A stretch of 64,000 nt of DNA, taken from the NCBI GenBank assembly GCA_022824585.1, contig JAJDZN010000069.1, positions 34,679 to 98,678 on the forward strand, in the 5' to 3' direction. The position numbers were made by a program, and so were the translations under genes. Shown here in pieces: positions 8,600 through 19,116 of this stretch (position 1 is its first letter; every line of letters starts with the position of its first letter). Source of the DNA: Bryobacterales bacterium. GTDB taxonomy: Bacteria; Acidobacteriota; Terriglobia; Bryobacterales; UBA6623. The notes beneath the pieces are model-generated. The model saw only the letters and a list, made by a program, of their open reading frames with translations. It was not told the origin of the DNA and made no database searches.

Positions 8600-9637
8600 A
8601 TGGCCAAGGTAGTCACATTTGGCGAGATCATGCTGCGTCTCGCGCCGCCCAACCTAGAGCGCCCTTTCCAGTCCCCTGGTTTTGTGGCGACATTCGGGGG
8701 AGGCGAGGCGAACGTCGCGGTTTCGACCGCGAACTACGGGATTCCGAGCTCGTTCGTTACTGCGTTTCCGGACGACAACTTCCTCGTTGACAGCTGTATC
8801 GCGCAACTCCGCGGTCTCGGCGTCGAATGCGGCGACATCGTGCACAAGCCAGGGCGAGTCGGCGTCTACTTTCTCGAGACCGGCGCGAACCAGCGTCCTT
8901 CGAAGGTGCTCTATGACCGTGCAGACAGTTCGATCGCGCTGTCCGGCCCCGGGGACTTCGACTGGGACGCAATCTTGGCGGGGGCCACTTGGTTCCACAT
9001 CACCGGTATCACGCCCGCACTGAGCCAAGGCTGCGCCGACTTGTCGCTGGAAGCAGTGCAGGCAGCTAAGGACAAGGGCCTGACCGTTTCCTGCGATTAC
9101 AACTTCCGCAAGAAGCTCTGGAAATACGGCAAGACCGCTCCCGAGGTCATGCAGGACATCGTGCGGCACGTGGACGTCGGCATCGCCAACGAAGAGGACT
9201 GCCAGAAGTCGCTCGGTATCTCGGTGGAGGATGTCGATGTCGAATCGGGCAGCTTGAACGTCGAGCGCTACGAACAGCTGGCGAAGCTAATGCTCGAGAG
9301 TTTCCCCAACCTGAAGATGCAGGCCATCACGCTGAGGGAATCGGTGTCGGCCTCGCACAACGGCTGGTCAGCCTGCCTGTACGACGGGGACAGGTTCTAC
9401 CTCAGCCGCAAGTACGAGATCACGCACATCGTGGACCGTGTCGGCGGCGGGGATTCGTTCTCTGGCGGGCTGATCGGCGGGCTGCACCTGTTTCCCGACG
9501 ACAAGGCACAGGCCCTGGAGTTCGCAGTCGCGGCCTCTTGCCTCAAGCACTCCGTGCCCGGCGATTTCAACCGTTTCTCGGCCAAGGAGGTGCTGGCGCT
9601 GATGCAGGGCGGCGGCTCTGGCCGCGTCGAGCGCTAG
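8600..9637 (+). CDS. kdgK: 2-dehydro-3-deoxygluconokinase (PfkB family)
   Basis: Phosphorylates 2-keto-3-deoxygluconate to KDPG, the shared last step before aldol cleavage in pectin, alginate and uronate breakdown. The 345 aa match PfkB kinases: opening [14 protein letters not shown], the substrate-loop segment [16 protein letters not shown] (near residue 35), and the C-terminal anion-hole/catalytic-base signature [12 protein letters not shown] (around residue 275), in which the Asp is the base. The opening and the GGGEANVA segment fit the KdgK branch better than ribokinase or fructokinase, though the substrate remains an inference. It stands alone, between a divergent sulfatase and a convergent UDG gene 12 nt away. 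Confidence 0.82.
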   Translation: MAKVVTFGEIMLRLAPPNLERPFQSPGFVATFGGGEANVAVSTANYGIPSSFVTAFPDDNFLVDSCIAQLRGLGVECGDIVHKPGRVGVYFLETGANQRPSKVLYDRADSSIALSGPGDFDWDAILAGATWFHITGITPALSQGCADLSLEAVQAAKDKGLTVSCDYNFRKKLWKYGKTAPEVMQDIVRHVDVGIANEEDCQKSLGISVEDVDVESGSLNVERYEQLAKLMLESFPNLKMQAITLRESVSASHNGWSACLYDGDRFYLSRKYEITHIVDRVGGGDSFSGGLIGGLHLFPDDKAQALEFAVAASCLKHSVPGDFNRFSAKEVLALMQGGGSGRVER

Positions 9638-9649
9638 CTCCGGCCGGCG

Positions 9650-10453
9650 TCACTTGTAGACGTAAGTGAAGACCTCCTTGAGGTCCTCGAACGCCTGGCG
9701 CTTGCCTTCAGGGTTGTAGCCGCGCAACAGATACGACGGGTGGTAGGTCGGCATCACCCGGATTCCGCCCCACTCGGTCCAGTTTCCGCGCAGCTTCGTG
9801 ATTCCGACCCCAGGCCTGAGGAGAGCCTTGGCGGCGGTCCCGCCCAAAACGCAAATCGCCTTGGGCTGGATGGCCTTGACTTGCCGGAACAGGAACTGCC
9901 CGCAGATTTCCATCTCGTCCAGCTCGGGCGCGCGGTTGTCGGGCGGACGGCACTTGACAACGTTGCAGATGTAGACGTCGGGCCGCCGGACCGGCAGCCC
10001 GATTCGTTCGCACGTGCCGTCGATCATGCGCGTGAGCAGCTGCCCCGCCCTGCCCACGAACGGCAGCCCCTGCGCGTCCTCGTCCGCTCCGGGGCCTTCG
10101 CCGATGAACACCAGCTTGGCGTTGGGGTTGCCACTGCCGAACACGATTGTCTTGCGGCACTTGTGGAGGCGGCAGCGGGTGCAGTCGCCAATGTCTTCTT
10201 GAATGACCTGCAGCGGCGACAGTTTCTGCTCCGGACTTGCCTCCGAGGCCGGAGGCGCGGCAGCCGGGGATTCGTCCAAGGGTGCAGTTGGGGCGGGAGC
10301 CGGTTGTGCCGGCACCTCTGCGCCGGGAGCGGCATCCGCCTTCGGATCCTCGGCCCCCCGTTCTTGTTCGGCTTCGGAAGACCCGACAAACAGCTCTTCA
10401 AAGCCCAGGTCCCGGTAGAACTCCAAGTGCTTGCGCAGCGCGTGCTCGGACAT
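9650..10453 (-). CDS. Type-4 (Fe-S) uracil-DNA glycosylase
   Basis: Removes uracil from DNA in base excision repair. The 267-aa protein has an unusual N-terminal extension (residues 1-80) that is Ala/Pro/Glu-rich and probably disordered. Then comes the family-4 core: CTRCRLHK (two of four Fe-S cysteines), [20 protein letters not shown] (active-site loop), [14 protein letters not shown] (further cysteines), and the HPSYLLR leucine-loop motif. The start at 10453 is the first ATG after the coaBC stop, 13 nt away on the same strand, so coaBC and this gene are probably an operon. Part of the core is sometimes annotated as a phage DNA-polymerase-related domain. Confidence 0.9.
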   Translation of the reverse strand: MSEHALRKHLEFYRDLGFEELFVGSSEAEQERGAEDPKADAAPGAEVPAQPAPAPTAPLDESPAAAPPASEASPEQKLSPLQVIQEDIGDCTRCRLHKCRKTIVFGSGNPNAKLVFIGEGPGADEDAQGLPFVGRAGQLLTRMIDGTCERIGLPVRRPDVYICNVVKCRPPDNRAPELDEMEICGQFLFRQVKAIQPKAICVLGGTAAKALLRPGVGITKLRGNWTEWGGIRVMPTYHPSYLLRGYNPEGKRQAFEDLKEVFTYVYK

Positions 10454-10466
10454 CTCCCAGGCCGCT

Positions 10467-11693
10467 TCAGGCCGCCATGCGCTTGCGCAAGCGTATTGCC
10501 TCGTCGAGAATCCGCCCGGCCATCTCGTCCTTGGACATGGGACCGAGCCGGTGTGTCGACCCGTCCGCCGCGAGCAGCATGCCTTGGTTGAGCTCCGAGT
10601 CGAACCCGGTGGCTCCGCCGACGGGATTCGCCACCATGAGGTCGCAGCCCTTCGATTGGAGCTTGCGCCGGCCGTTGGCCTCCAAGTCGTCGGTCTCGGC
10701 GGCGAAGCCGACCAGGACACGGTCGCCCTTGCGAGCGGCGGCGGATTGCAGGATATCCGGGGTCTCTTCGAGCGATAGCCGCGGCAAGCCATCTCGCTTC
10801 TTGAGCTTGCTGGCGGCTTGGTGCTCCGGCCGATAGTCCGCCACGGCGGCTGCCATGACCGCGAAGCTGGCCTGTCCCAAACGTTGCAGCACGGCCTGAT
10901 GCATTTCGGCAGCGCTCTCCACGTCTATGCGCTCACAGCCCGGCGGCGTCGGCTGGGCCACCGGCCCGGAGATCAGGATCACCCGCGCTCCACGCTTGGC
11001 AGCCTCAGCTGCGAGCGCGAAGCCCATCCGCCCGCTGGAGCGATTCGAAATATAGCGAACCGGATCCAGCGCTTCGCGCGTGGGCCCGGCAGTGACCAAC
11101 ACGCACTCGTCCTGAAGATCGCTCCCGGCACCCAAGGCCGAGCGCACGGCGGCGACGATGTCGTCCAGCTCGGCCAATCTGCCGGGTCCGACCGTGCCGC
11201 AGGCGAGTTCTCCCGCTGCAGGCTCCACGATGCGGGCGCCGCGCGTCCGGAGCGTGGCCAGGTTCTCGCGGGTCGCGGGATGTTCCCACATGTTCGTGTT
11301 CATCGCCGGTGCCAGCACGAGCGGCCCGCGAAAGGCGAGATGGGCGGTGCTGAGGAAATCGTCGGCGAGCCCAAGCGCGAACTTGGCCAGCGTGTCCGCC
11401 GTGGCGGGCGCGACAAGCAGGACGTCGGCGCCCTGAGCGACATCGATGTGGGCGATTGCGCTGTGCAGCGTCTCGTCAGGTGAACTGTCGTCGAACAGGT
11501 CCGTGATGACCTTGTTGCCGGTCAACGAAGCGATCGTGAGAGGAGTGATGAACTTGGTGGCAGCCTTGGTGAGAATAGCCTGCACGGCGTGCCCATCCGC
11601 CTGGAGAGCCCGCACCAGCTCAGCTGACTTGTACGCGGCGATTCCGCCGGTAACGCCCATCAAGACTGTTCTCTGGTCGCCCATCGACCTCAC
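10467..11693 (-). CDS. coaBC: Bifunctional phosphopantothenoylcysteine decarboxylase / phosphopantothenate-cysteine ligase
   Basis: Carries out two consecutive steps of coenzyme A synthesis. The CoaC half (1-185) has the FMN-binding MGVTGGIAAYKSAEL, the catalytic His in SAIAHIDVAQ, PAMNTNMW, and the redox Cys in GELACGTVGPGRL. The CoaB half follows (TAGPTREALDPVRYISNRSSGRMG) with the usual AAVADYRP motif. Its 408 aa are normal for the fused protein. Start codon is GTG at 11693, or ATG at 11684 preceded by GGTGAGG. A TATACT hexamer at 11705-11710 (minus strand) lies 11 nt upstream of the GTG. It lies between uvrB and the UDG gene on the minus strand. Confidence 0.95.
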   Translation of the reverse strand: MRSMGDQRTVLMGVTGGIAAYKSAELVRALQADGHAVQAILTKAATKFITPLTIASLTGNKVITDLFDDSSPDETLHSAIAHIDVAQGADVLLVAPATADTLAKFALGLADDFLSTAHLAFRGPLVLAPAMNTNMWEHPATRENLATLRTRGARIVEPAAGELACGTVGPGRLAELDDIVAAVRSALGAGSDLQDECVLVTAGPTREALDPVRYISNRSSGRMGFALAAEAAKRGARVILISGPVAQPTPPGCERIDVESAAEMHQAVLQRLGQASFAVMAAAVADYRPEHQAASKLKKRDGLPRLSLEETPDILQSAAARKGDRVLVGFAAETDDLEANGRRKLQSKGCDLMVANPVGGATGFDSELNQGMLLAADGSTHRLGPMSKDEMAGRILDEAIRLRKRMAA

Positions 11694-11727
11694 CTGCCAC
11701 TCTCAGTATATGTACGCGGCAGCCGGT

Positions 11728-13737
11728 TCAGCTGACCACGGGTACCGCCGGAATATCCGGGTGATCGGCTCGCAGCGCCCGCACGCGGTCCCGCAGTTGG
11801 GCGGCCCGCTCGAATTCGAACTTCTGCGCGGCCTCGCGCATTTGACGTTCCAGCCGGGCGATCATCGCCTCAAGGTCCTCGGGAGTGTCTGGCACGTCCT
11901 CGGAACTCGGCTCGATCGGCACATCGACATAATCCGCATCGACGATCTTGGCAAGAGTCATTGAGATCGGCTTGACAATCGTCTCGGGGCTGATGCCGTT
12001 GGCCTCGTTGTACGCCCGCTGCAATTCCCGCCGCCGCGTGGTTTCGCCGATGGCCCGGCTCATGCTATCGGTCATGCGGTCGGCGTACAGGATCGCCTTG
12101 CCATGCACGTTGCGGGCCGCGCGCCCCATGGTCTGGATCAGCGATCCTTCCGAGCGCAGGAACCCCTCCTTGTCCGCGTCGAGGATCGCGACCAGCGACA
12201 CCTCCGGCAGGTCGAGCCCCTCGCGCAGCAGGTTGATGCCCACCAGCAGGTCGAACTCTCCCAGCCGCAAATCCCTTAGAGTCTTGACCCGCTCGAGGGT
12301 GTCCACCTCCGAGTGCAGATAGCGGCAGCGCACGCCGGCCTCGGCGTAGTACTCGGCCAAGTCCTCGGCCATGCGCTTGGTCAACGTCGTGACCAGCGCT
12401 CGCTCGCCAGCTTCGGCGCGCAGGCGGATTTCGCGCAGCAAGTCGTCGACTTGCCCCTTCACCGGCCGCACCTCGACCTCGGGGTCGAGCAGCCCCGTCG
12501 GGCGAATGACCTGCTCGGCCACCACGCCCTCGGCTCTTTCGAGCTCATACGGAGCGGGCGTGGCGGAGACATAGATCAGCTGGAAGGTGCGGGCCTGGAA
12601 CTCGTCGAAGGTCAGCGGCCGGTTGTCCAAGGCGCTCGGCAGGCGGAAACCGTATTCGACCAGCCTCTCCTTGCGCGAGCGGTCCCCGTGGTACATGGCG
12701 CGAAGCTGCGGGATCGTCTGGTGGCTCTCGTCGACGAACATCAGCGTGTCCTTGGGGAGGTAGTCCAGCAGTGTCGGAGGGGGCTCGCCGGGCTGACGGC
12801 CGGAAAAGTGGCGCGAGTAGTTCTCAATGCCATGGCAGTAGCCGATTTCCCGCATCATCTCCATGTCGAACTGGGTCCGCTGGCTGAGGCGCTGCGCCTC
12901 CAGCAGCTTGCCGCTGTCCTTGAGCTGGGCCGTGCGCCAATCGAGCTCCTCGGTGATGCGGTCCAACGCCCGCAGCATGGTTTCGTTGGACATCACGTAG
13001 TGGCTGGCTGGGTAGATCGGCAGCCTCTGGTACGTCTGCTTGACCTCTCCCAAGAGCGGGTCGAACTGTAACAGGGCGTCCACCTCGTCGCCCCACAACT
13101 CGATCCGGTACGCCAAGTCGTCGTAAGGCGGAAAAACCTCGATGAGATCGCCGATCACGCGAAACGAGCCCCGCTCGAAGTCCCCGATGTCCTTGCGGCT
13201 GTAGAGGATCTTGACGAGCTGGCGGGCGATCTCCTTGCGCGATATGCGCTGGCCCTGCTCGAGCATGAGAAGCATGTCGTAGTAAGCGTCGGGCGAGCCG
13301 AGACCGTAGATGCAGCTGACGCTGGCCACGATCAGGCAGTCGCGGCGTTCGAACAGGGACTTCGTCGCCGCGAGGCGGAGTTTGTTGAGATCGTCGTTGA
13401 TCGTGGATTCCTTCTCGATATACGTGTCGCTGGCCGGCATGTAGGCCTCGGGCTGGTAGTAGTCGTAGTAGCTGACGAAGTACTCAACGGCGTTGTCCGG
13501 AAAGAACGACTTGAACTCGTGGTAGAGCTGCGCCCCGAGTGTCTTGTTGTGCGCCAGCACGAGCGTGGGGCGCTGCAGCGCCTCGACCACCTTGGCGACG
13601 GTGTAGGTCTTGCCCGAGCCGGTGACGCCGAGCAGGACTTGATGGCAGTCTCCGTCCCTAGCGCCGGAGACTAGCTGGTCGATCGCCGCGGATTGGTCGC
13701 CGCGAGGGCTGTAGTCAGAAGCCAGGCGGAAACCCAT
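11728..13737 (-). CDS. uvrB: UvrABC excision nuclease subunit B
   Basis: Damage-verification helicase of nucleotide excision repair, 669 aa, full length. Walker A GVTGSGKT lies near residue 40, the damage-probing beta-hairpin [12 protein letters not shown] near 95, DESH near 335, helicase motifs [15 protein letters not shown] and QTMGRAARN in the second half, and a C-terminal UVR domain ([22 protein letters not shown]) that contacts UvrA or UvrC. A near-palindrome sits 5-18 nt upstream of the ATG and may be an operator. uvrA lies 10 kb away on the same strand but is not in the same transcription unit. Confidence 0.97.
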   Translation of the reverse strand: MGFRLASDYSPRGDQSAAIDQLVSGARDGDCHQVLLGVTGSGKTYTVAKVVEALQRPTLVLAHNKTLGAQLYHEFKSFFPDNAVEYFVSYYDYYQPEAYMPASDTYIEKESTINDDLNKLRLAATKSLFERRDCLIVASVSCIYGLGSPDAYYDMLLMLEQGQRISRKEIARQLVKILYSRKDIGDFERGSFRVIGDLIEVFPPYDDLAYRIELWGDEVDALLQFDPLLGEVKQTYQRLPIYPASHYVMSNETMLRALDRITEELDWRTAQLKDSGKLLEAQRLSQRTQFDMEMMREIGYCHGIENYSRHFSGRQPGEPPPTLLDYLPKDTLMFVDESHQTIPQLRAMYHGDRSRKERLVEYGFRLPSALDNRPLTFDEFQARTFQLIYVSATPAPYELERAEGVVAEQVIRPTGLLDPEVEVRPVKGQVDDLLREIRLRAEAGERALVTTLTKRMAEDLAEYYAEAGVRCRYLHSEVDTLERVKTLRDLRLGEFDLLVGINLLREGLDLPEVSLVAILDADKEGFLRSEGSLIQTMGRAARNVHGKAILYADRMTDSMSRAIGETTRRRELQRAYNEANGISPETIVKPISMTLAKIVDADYVDVPIEPSSEDVPDTPEDLEAMIARLERQMREAAQKFEFERAAQLRDRVRALRADHPDIPAVPVVS

Positions 13738-13742
13738 CTGGA

Positions 13743-13756
13743 CTCAGTGTACTGAG
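13743..13756 (-). promoter_or_regulatory. Near-palindrome overlapping a possible -10 in front of uvrB
   Basis: CTCAGT and ACTGAG are perfect inverted arms separated by two bases, centred about 12 nt upstream of the uvrB ATG. Within it, on the minus strand, TACACT could serve as a -10 box. A repressor bound here would block transcription; a damage-responsive repressor is an inference only. Confidence 0.35.
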
Positions 13757-13869
13757 ACGGGAAATTGCTTCAACGCCGCGTCGGAAAATCGCAGCGCTCA
13801 CGCCGTTCCGTAGTTCCGTAGGTGAGGTGTAGGTGTAACTCACGACGGCGGTCCTGCCGGCCGGCCCCG

Positions 13870-15723
13870 TCACGGAAGCGGGCGGAAAGCCGGCTGATTT
13901 GCGAACAGATCCATGCCAATCTCGAGAACGCCGCCGGCCCCCGGCTCGAGGAGGACCTCGAATCGATCGCCCCCGACGCGGAGGGAAGCGTCTCCAGCGC
14001 GCACGTCGGTGAAGCGGTGCTCGCCGTACGCCCCGGCCTGCACGATCACGCGGCGCTCCTGGATCGTGTCTAGGTTCACCAGGCGCACGCGAACGCTGGA
14101 CGGTGCGATGGCGTCGACGAGGGCGGCCACTTGCTGCGGCAAGCCGGCCCGCTTCCGAGCGGGATCGTAGTAGAACAATCGCGCGTGCAGGACATTGCCT
14201 GCCCGTCCAGGCGGGTTCGCGCCGAGGGCGAGTTCCACGAGCGAATTGGTGACGGCCGGATTGAACCGCTGCGTGTAGTCGGAGGGGCGCTCGTAGTCAA
14301 TTGAATCGTCCTTCCGCATAGCATCTAGCCGCGCCTGGACCGCGCTCAGGTCAGCCTGCAGCGCTTGCATCGGATAGTTTGGGTTTTCGCCGTCGAGGTA
14401 ACGGATCCACGGATCGCGGGCCAGACCCTCAAGGTCGGACCGGTCGAATGTGAAGAGGTACACGTCGCGCTGGACATCGAGGTGCTGGCTCGGCGTGTAG
14501 CCGTAGAAGCCGTCGTCGCCGTGCTTCCTGGGCAATAGCACGCGACCACCCTCTGTCCTCTTTGCCGCGTACAGGTTGGCGACCTGACGTCGAAGCGGCT
14601 CTACGAAGCCAGAATCTCCCGTCAGCAAGACGCCGATGCCGAAGGCAATGCGAGGCCCGCGGATGAAGTAGTTGCGTCCATCGGACTGGGGCCAGAAGTT
14701 CCATCCGAACACTCCGCCGTACCACTTGCCGCCCCACTCCCCGCCAATTGTTCCGTCCAAGCCGATATTGGTGGGAATGTTCCCGCCGTTCTGCGCAACC
14801 CGGTCACGCCACGCGCCGGCATACTCCACGGCCCAGTCGCGATACCGCTGCTCCCCCGTGAGGGCGAAGGCGTTGAAGCCAAGGGCCGTGGCGCAGAGGT
14901 TCAGCGGGTGATCGCCTCGAATGTTCGACGCAGTGGAGTAGCGGCTCAGGCGCTCCGGAGCGCCATCTACGGGCAATCCACCCCAATCCATTTCGGTCGC
15001 CGGGGTCACTTTCGCCCCCCTGCTGCCGTTATGGAGGCTCTTGATGATCCGCAGGTCCCGGTCGTAGTTGTCAGCGTCTGGGTCGTCCCCCGTATAGAAG
15101 CCGGCGAATCGCGTCGTCCTAGCCCGGTACAGCGGATCCTCCGGCGCGGCCAACCCGTACAGGTGGAATGCGGCCAGCGCCTCCCCCGTGTGCTCCCAGT
15201 CGAACGACGTGACAAACTCCCGCCAGTACATGCCGTGCTCGGCCATTTCGATGCCGGGGGCACGAGCCTCCGTGTACTGACGGATGTGACCCTCCCAAGC
15301 TCGCTTGTAAAGGTCGACTACGGCTTCCCGGCCCCCGAGGGCATACAGCAGCGTCCAGCCCCCGAAATTCTCCATCGCGTCATCGGCACCGTCGTTTCCG
15401 CCCCAACGCTCGACGCATTTCAAGTGGCCGCGGTCGTCCACGAAGCGGTCGAAGAAGGCCTGCACCCCGTCGGACGCAGTCTCGAGGAGAAGGCGCTCGG
15501 CAAGAGCCCATGAAGGAGGTTCCGACGTTTGGTCGAGCACGAGCACGGGCTGAGCAGCCAGCGACGCCGCCATCCCGAGCAGGAGACAGCCAGCCCACAG
15601 GGAACAGACGCGCCAAACCGAATGGGCACTCGGTGGAACGCGGTTGCGCACAAGCACCCACCGCAGGCTGGAGAGGCGCCGGTCTGAAATCCGCAATGCC
15701 CCGGAGTTGCTGCCACTGAACAT
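13870..15723 (-). CDS. Secreted protein of unknown function, possibly an alpha/alpha-toroid enzyme
   Basis: A 617-aa exported protein: a basic N-region, a hydrophobic segment (LWAGCLLLGMAASLAAQ), then a helix-rich body with repeated aromatic and Gly motifs (MENFGGWTLLYALGG, FGWNFWPQSDGRNYF, DDGFYGYTPSQHL). The final 130 residues are beta-rich and could be a C-terminal sandwich. The pattern resembles alpha/alpha-toroid glycan-active enzymes, but I recognise no family and no catalytic residues. The start at 15723 has a TATGCT hexamer 6 nt upstream. It is divergent from the TonB receptor at 16012, so a joint role in glycan use is plausible. Confidence 0.6.
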   Translation of the reverse strand: MFSGSNSGALRISDRRLSSLRWVLVRNRVPPSAHSVWRVCSLWAGCLLLGMAASLAAQPVLVLDQTSEPPSWALAERLLLETASDGVQAFFDRFVDDRGHLKCVERWGGNDGADDAMENFGGWTLLYALGGREAVVDLYKRAWEGHIRQYTEARAPGIEMAEHGMYWREFVTSFDWEHTGEALAAFHLYGLAAPEDPLYRARTTRFAGFYTGDDPDADNYDRDLRIIKSLHNGSRGAKVTPATEMDWGGLPVDGAPERLSRYSTASNIRGDHPLNLCATALGFNAFALTGEQRYRDWAVEYAGAWRDRVAQNGGNIPTNIGLDGTIGGEWGGKWYGGVFGWNFWPQSDGRNYFIRGPRIAFGIGVLLTGDSGFVEPLRRQVANLYAAKRTEGGRVLLPRKHGDDGFYGYTPSQHLDVQRDVYLFTFDRSDLEGLARDPWIRYLDGENPNYPMQALQADLSAVQARLDAMRKDDSIDYERPSDYTQRFNPAVTNSLVELALGANPPGRAGNVLHARLFYYDPARKRAGLPQQVAALVDAIAPSSVRVRLVNLDTIQERRVIVQAGAYGEHRFTDVRAGDASLRVGGDRFEVLLEPGAGGVLEIGMDLFANQPAFRPLP

Positions 15724-15729
15724 ACAAGC

Positions 15730-15735
15730 AGCATA
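15730..15735 (-). promoter_or_regulatory. -10 element 6 nt from the start of the 13870-15723 gene
   Basis: TATGCT on the minus strand, followed by six bases and then the ATG at 15723. No ribosome-binding site fits between them. Confidence 0.4.
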
Positions 15736-16011
15736 TACGCCCGACCGTCGGCGTGAACACGCTGTAGGGCGACGTCAGGCACGCGATGGAACGGAACCGA
15801 TCGCGCTTGCAACGGGCGCTACCTCGCAGGATTCGCCGACTGCTTCAACCGGCGCTGCCAGCTGATTGGCCTCGTGCCCCCGCCTCGCCCGTGTCGCCAT
15901 GCGCACCCCTCCGCTGCCCGACCGCCTAGCTCTTGACGGAACTGTTGGGTAAGCAGTCAAGACTTAACCTAAATCCTTACAAGAAAAACGTGTAATACCA
16001 TGTGAGATTCT
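15736..16011 (+). promoter_or_regulatory. Divergent control region before the TonB receptor
   Basis: Between two divergent genes, with an A+T-rich last 50 bases. TAATAC at 15993-15998 is a good -10 candidate and would give a leader of only a few bases before the ATG at 16012. An inverted repeat CTTGAC (15932-15937) / GTCAAG (15955-15960) lies upstream and could be an operator. There is no convincing -35. Confidence 0.35.
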
Positions 16012-19000
16012 ATGTATCGTCTACTGATCATACGGTTATTGCTATTCGCTCTTTGTTTGATAGCGAATCACAGCCGTGTCGTAGCCCAGCAACAAGTCGG
16101 CGGGCTGCGCGTCCTCGTCACCGACCAGACCGGCAGCGCGATTCCCGGCGCAGAAGTCGAGTTCAGCGGCCCGGCCTTGATCCGGCCGGCCCTCGCCATC
16201 ACCGACGAGCAGGGCCTGGCGTTCGACGGCAACCTCCCGCCGGGAAACTACAGAGTGAGGGTCCAGGCCGAGGACTTTCAAACCGCGGTGAACGAGGGCG
16301 TCGTGGTCCAAATCGGCCGCACCTTCTTGGTAGAAATGCCCCTTGAGGTCGGTCGAGTCGACAGCACCATCGTGGTCGAAGCTAGCACCGCAGTGATCGA
16401 TACGTTCAAGAGCGAGCAATCCACGGTGTTCTCAGGCGATCGGCTGACCGATGCCGCCGGGGGGCGTGACTTCACTGACTACGCGCGCTACACCCCCAGC
16501 GTCAACATCGAGGCCTTGGCCGGCAATGTCACACACAAAGGGCGGAGGGTGCGCGGGATTTCGGTCGACGGCTCTTCAGGGGCGGAGAACGTCTTCTATG
16601 TCGATGGCATAGACACCACGAGCATGTATAACGGCCTCAACAACCAGAATCTGCGCGTTGAGACGGTGCAAGAGTTCCAGCTCAAGACTGCCGGATACGA
16701 GGCGGAATTCGGCGGGGCGATGGGTGGCGTGCTCAGTGTCCAGACCAAGAGCGGGTCCAACCGATTCCACGGGAGCCTGCTGTGGTACGGCAGCGGAAGC
16801 CCCTTGAATGGGGCACCCAACAAGCGACTGCGCCTTGATCCGGCACAAGACACTGACGTAGCGGAATACGTCTACGACCCGGAAGACGAGGTTGCCACCA
16901 ACGAGTTCGGCTTCACCCTGGGAGGGCCCGTTTGGCGCGACCGGGCTTGGTTCTTCGGCGCATTCTTGCCACAGGCGCGAAACCGGTCGCGAGCCGTGAC
17001 GTTCACCTCGGGGGAGTCCGGCGTGTTCAAGCGCAACGACCGACTGCGCAGCGCGACTTCGAAGATTGACGCTCAGCCCGCGCAGAAGGTCCGCCTGATG
17101 GCCTCGTGGTCCTCGGACTCCGCGAAATGGAAGGGCAGCTTGCCCAATCTGGACGGCACCTCCAACCCGGACTTCCAGTGGTCAGAAGAAGGCTACGAAT
17201 ACCCCGGCTACACCATTGCGGGCGCCGCGCTGTTCACACCGACTCCGACTCTGGTGGTGGATGCACGGTGGGGCTTGAATACGATCCAGACCGAGCAACT
17301 CCTGGGACCGCAGCAAGTGCGTCACAGGTTCGTCGAATCGCCGGGACTGATCGGCTTCGCGCCGGACAGTCCGCTGTACCGGCCACGGGGCTTCTACTCG
17401 ATCGGGCACGGCGCCAGTTTCGAGACATCGCAGGACTTCCAAAAGAAGAGCACGGTATCGGTCACCGCCAGCTACCTGGCCAACGCTGGCGGCCTGCAGC
17501 ACAATCTACGCTTTGGCTGGCAGCTGAGCGGGCTTGCGCATGACATCAACGATTCCTACAAGTACGACTATCTGCTGTACCGCTACACCCGCCCGTACAC
17601 CATGGTGGACGGCACAGTCCGCACGAGCAGCTGCACCGGCCCGGACGGCGTTGTCCACGAGCCGTGCGGGTACTACGAGCAGCGTTCTCCCTTCGGAGTC
17701 GTGGCGAACGTAGTCACGAACAGGCACGCGCTGTTCGTGCAGGACTCGTGGAGCGTGAGCGGAGCTCTCACGCTCAATCTCGGCTTACGGATGGAGCGGG
17801 AGCAAATCCCATCGTTCAGCGACCTGCCCGAATTCTCAGGAGCGGCCTTCAAGTGGAACTTCTTCGACAAGATCGCGCCCCGCCTCGGCTTCGCCTATGA
17901 CGTGCTCGGCAACGCGAAGCTAAAGCTTGTCGGTAGCTGGGGACGGTTTTACGATGCCATGAAGCTGGAAATGGCCCAAGGATCGTTCGGGGGCTTCAAA
18001 TGGCTGAGCCACTACTACCTGATGGACGACAGCACGCTGGACTGGAGCCAGATCGGAGGGCTGTCAGGGCAAGCGACCTACCCGGGAACATTTCTGGAGA
18101 CTAGGAACTGGCGGATCCCCTCGTTTGAAGATCTCGATCCTGATCTCAAGCCGATGCGCATGACGGGAACAGTGGTCGGGCTGGAGTACGAGGTCGCGGC
18201 GAATTCCGTGCTGTCATTCCGGTACACGCGCAAGAACCTTGACACAGCCATCGAGGACGTGGGCCGCCAGACTCCGGCCGGGGAGGCCTACTACATCACC
18301 AATCCGGGCCGAGGCCTCTCGGTCGACAGATTCACTGAGGTGGGCCTGCCCCCCACGCCAATGCCCAAGCGCACGTATGACGCCGCCGAGGTTCGCCTGC
18401 GGAAGGCCTTCCAAAACAAGTGGCTGGCCGACTTCGCCTATGTATATTCGCGGCTGCGCGGCTTGTACTCGGGCTTGGGCAGTTCCGATGAGAACGGACG
18501 CCTCGGTCCGAACGTGACGCGGGACTTCGACCTGTGGTTCCTGAACTATGACTCGCAGGGCAACTTCGTCGACGGGCCGCTGGGCACGGACAGGCCGCAC
18601 CAGTTCAAGGCCAACTGGGCCTACATCACGCCGTGGAAGATGGAAGTCGGAGGTTTCTTCCGCGCCATGAGCGGCACGCCGATCAGCCGCACGGTCGATT
18701 TGGAGCATGTCGACGTCCTCGTGGACAACCGTGGCAGCGACGGCAGGAATCCGGCTTGGACGCAGACCGACCTCTCGGTGATCCAGCGCTTCTACCCGTT
18801 TTCTGACGAGAGCAAGTGGTTCGAATTGAACTTCAACGTCATCAACGCCTTCAACCAGAAGACCGCCTTGCGGACATTCCGCAGCTTATACCGCCAGACC
18901 CTGCCGCTGTGGCAGCCCGGCGACCCTGTCTCGCAAGTTCTGAACGGCTACGACTACCAGGCAATCGCGGCCTCCCAGGGTGCCCTTCAGGATCCCCGCT

Positions 19001-19065
19001 TCCTAATGAGGAACCGGTTCTTGGATCCGATCACGGCACGATTCGGGCTGCGCCTCGTGTTCTGA
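16012..19065 (+). CDS. TonB-dependent outer-membrane receptor, Oar-type
   Basis: Imports a large ligand through the outer membrane using TonB energy. The 1017-aa protein has a signal peptide ending near residue 28 (RVVAQQQ), a carboxypeptidase-regulatory-like beta-sandwich (about 30-115: VLVTDQTGSAIPGAEVEF), a plug domain (VETVQEFQLKTAGYEAEFGG, LSVQTKSGSNRFHG around residues 215-260), and a long beta-barrel. It ends in the barrel signature FGLRLVF with a terminal Phe. Oar-like receptors are greatly expanded in Acidobacteriota and commonly serve oligosaccharide or peptide uptake. Substrate unknown. The first 20 codons are A+T-richer than the rest. Confidence 0.9.
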   Translation: MYRLLIIRLLLFALCLIANHSRVVAQQQVGGLRVLVTDQTGSAIPGAEVEFSGPALIRPALAITDEQGLAFDGNLPPGNYRVRVQAEDFQTAVNEGVVVQIGRTFLVEMPLEVGRVDSTIVVEASTAVIDTFKSEQSTVFSGDRLTDAAGGRDFTDYARYTPSVNIEALAGNVTHKGRRVRGISVDGSSGAENVFYVDGIDTTSMYNGLNNQNLRVETVQEFQLKTAGYEAEFGGAMGGVLSVQTKSGSNRFHGSLLWYGSGSPLNGAPNKRLRLDPAQDTDVAEYVYDPEDEVATNEFGFTLGGPVWRDRAWFFGAFLPQARNRSRAVTFTSGESGVFKRNDRLRSATSKIDAQPAQKVRLMASWSSDSAKWKGSLPNLDGTSNPDFQWSEEGYEYPGYTIAGAALFTPTPTLVVDARWGLNTIQTEQLLGPQQVRHRFVESPGLIGFAPDSPLYRPRGFYSIGHGASFETSQDFQKKSTVSVTASYLANAGGLQHNLRFGWQLSGLAHDINDSYKYDYLLYRYTRPYTMVDGTVRTSSCTGPDGVVHEPCGYYEQRSPFGVVANVVTNRHALFVQDSWSVSGALTLNLGLRMEREQIPSFSDLPEFSGAAFKWNFFDKIAPRLGFAYDVLGNAKLKLVGSWGRFYDAMKLEMAQGSFGGFKWLSHYYLMDDSTLDWSQIGGLSGQATYPGTFLETRNWRIPSFEDLDPDLKPMRMTGTVVGLEYEVAANSVLSFRYTRKNLDTAIEDVGRQTPAGEAYYITNPGRGLSVDRFTEVGLPPTPMPKRTYDAAEVRLRKAFQNKWLADFAYVYSRLRGLYSGLGSSDENGRLGPNVTRDFDLWFLNYDSQGNFVDGPLGTDRPHQFKANWAYITPWKMEVGGFFRAMSGTPISRTVDLEHVDVLVDNRGSDGRNPAWTQTDLSVIQRFYPFSDESKWFELNFNVINAFNQKTALRTFRSLYRQTLPLWQPGDPVSQVLNGYDYQAIAASQGALQDPRFLMRNRFLDPITARFGLRLVF

Positions 19066-19116
19066 GCCAATTCTCGCCGCCGTCTCGCAGGCTGGACAAG
19101 CGTGCCCACGTGGCGG

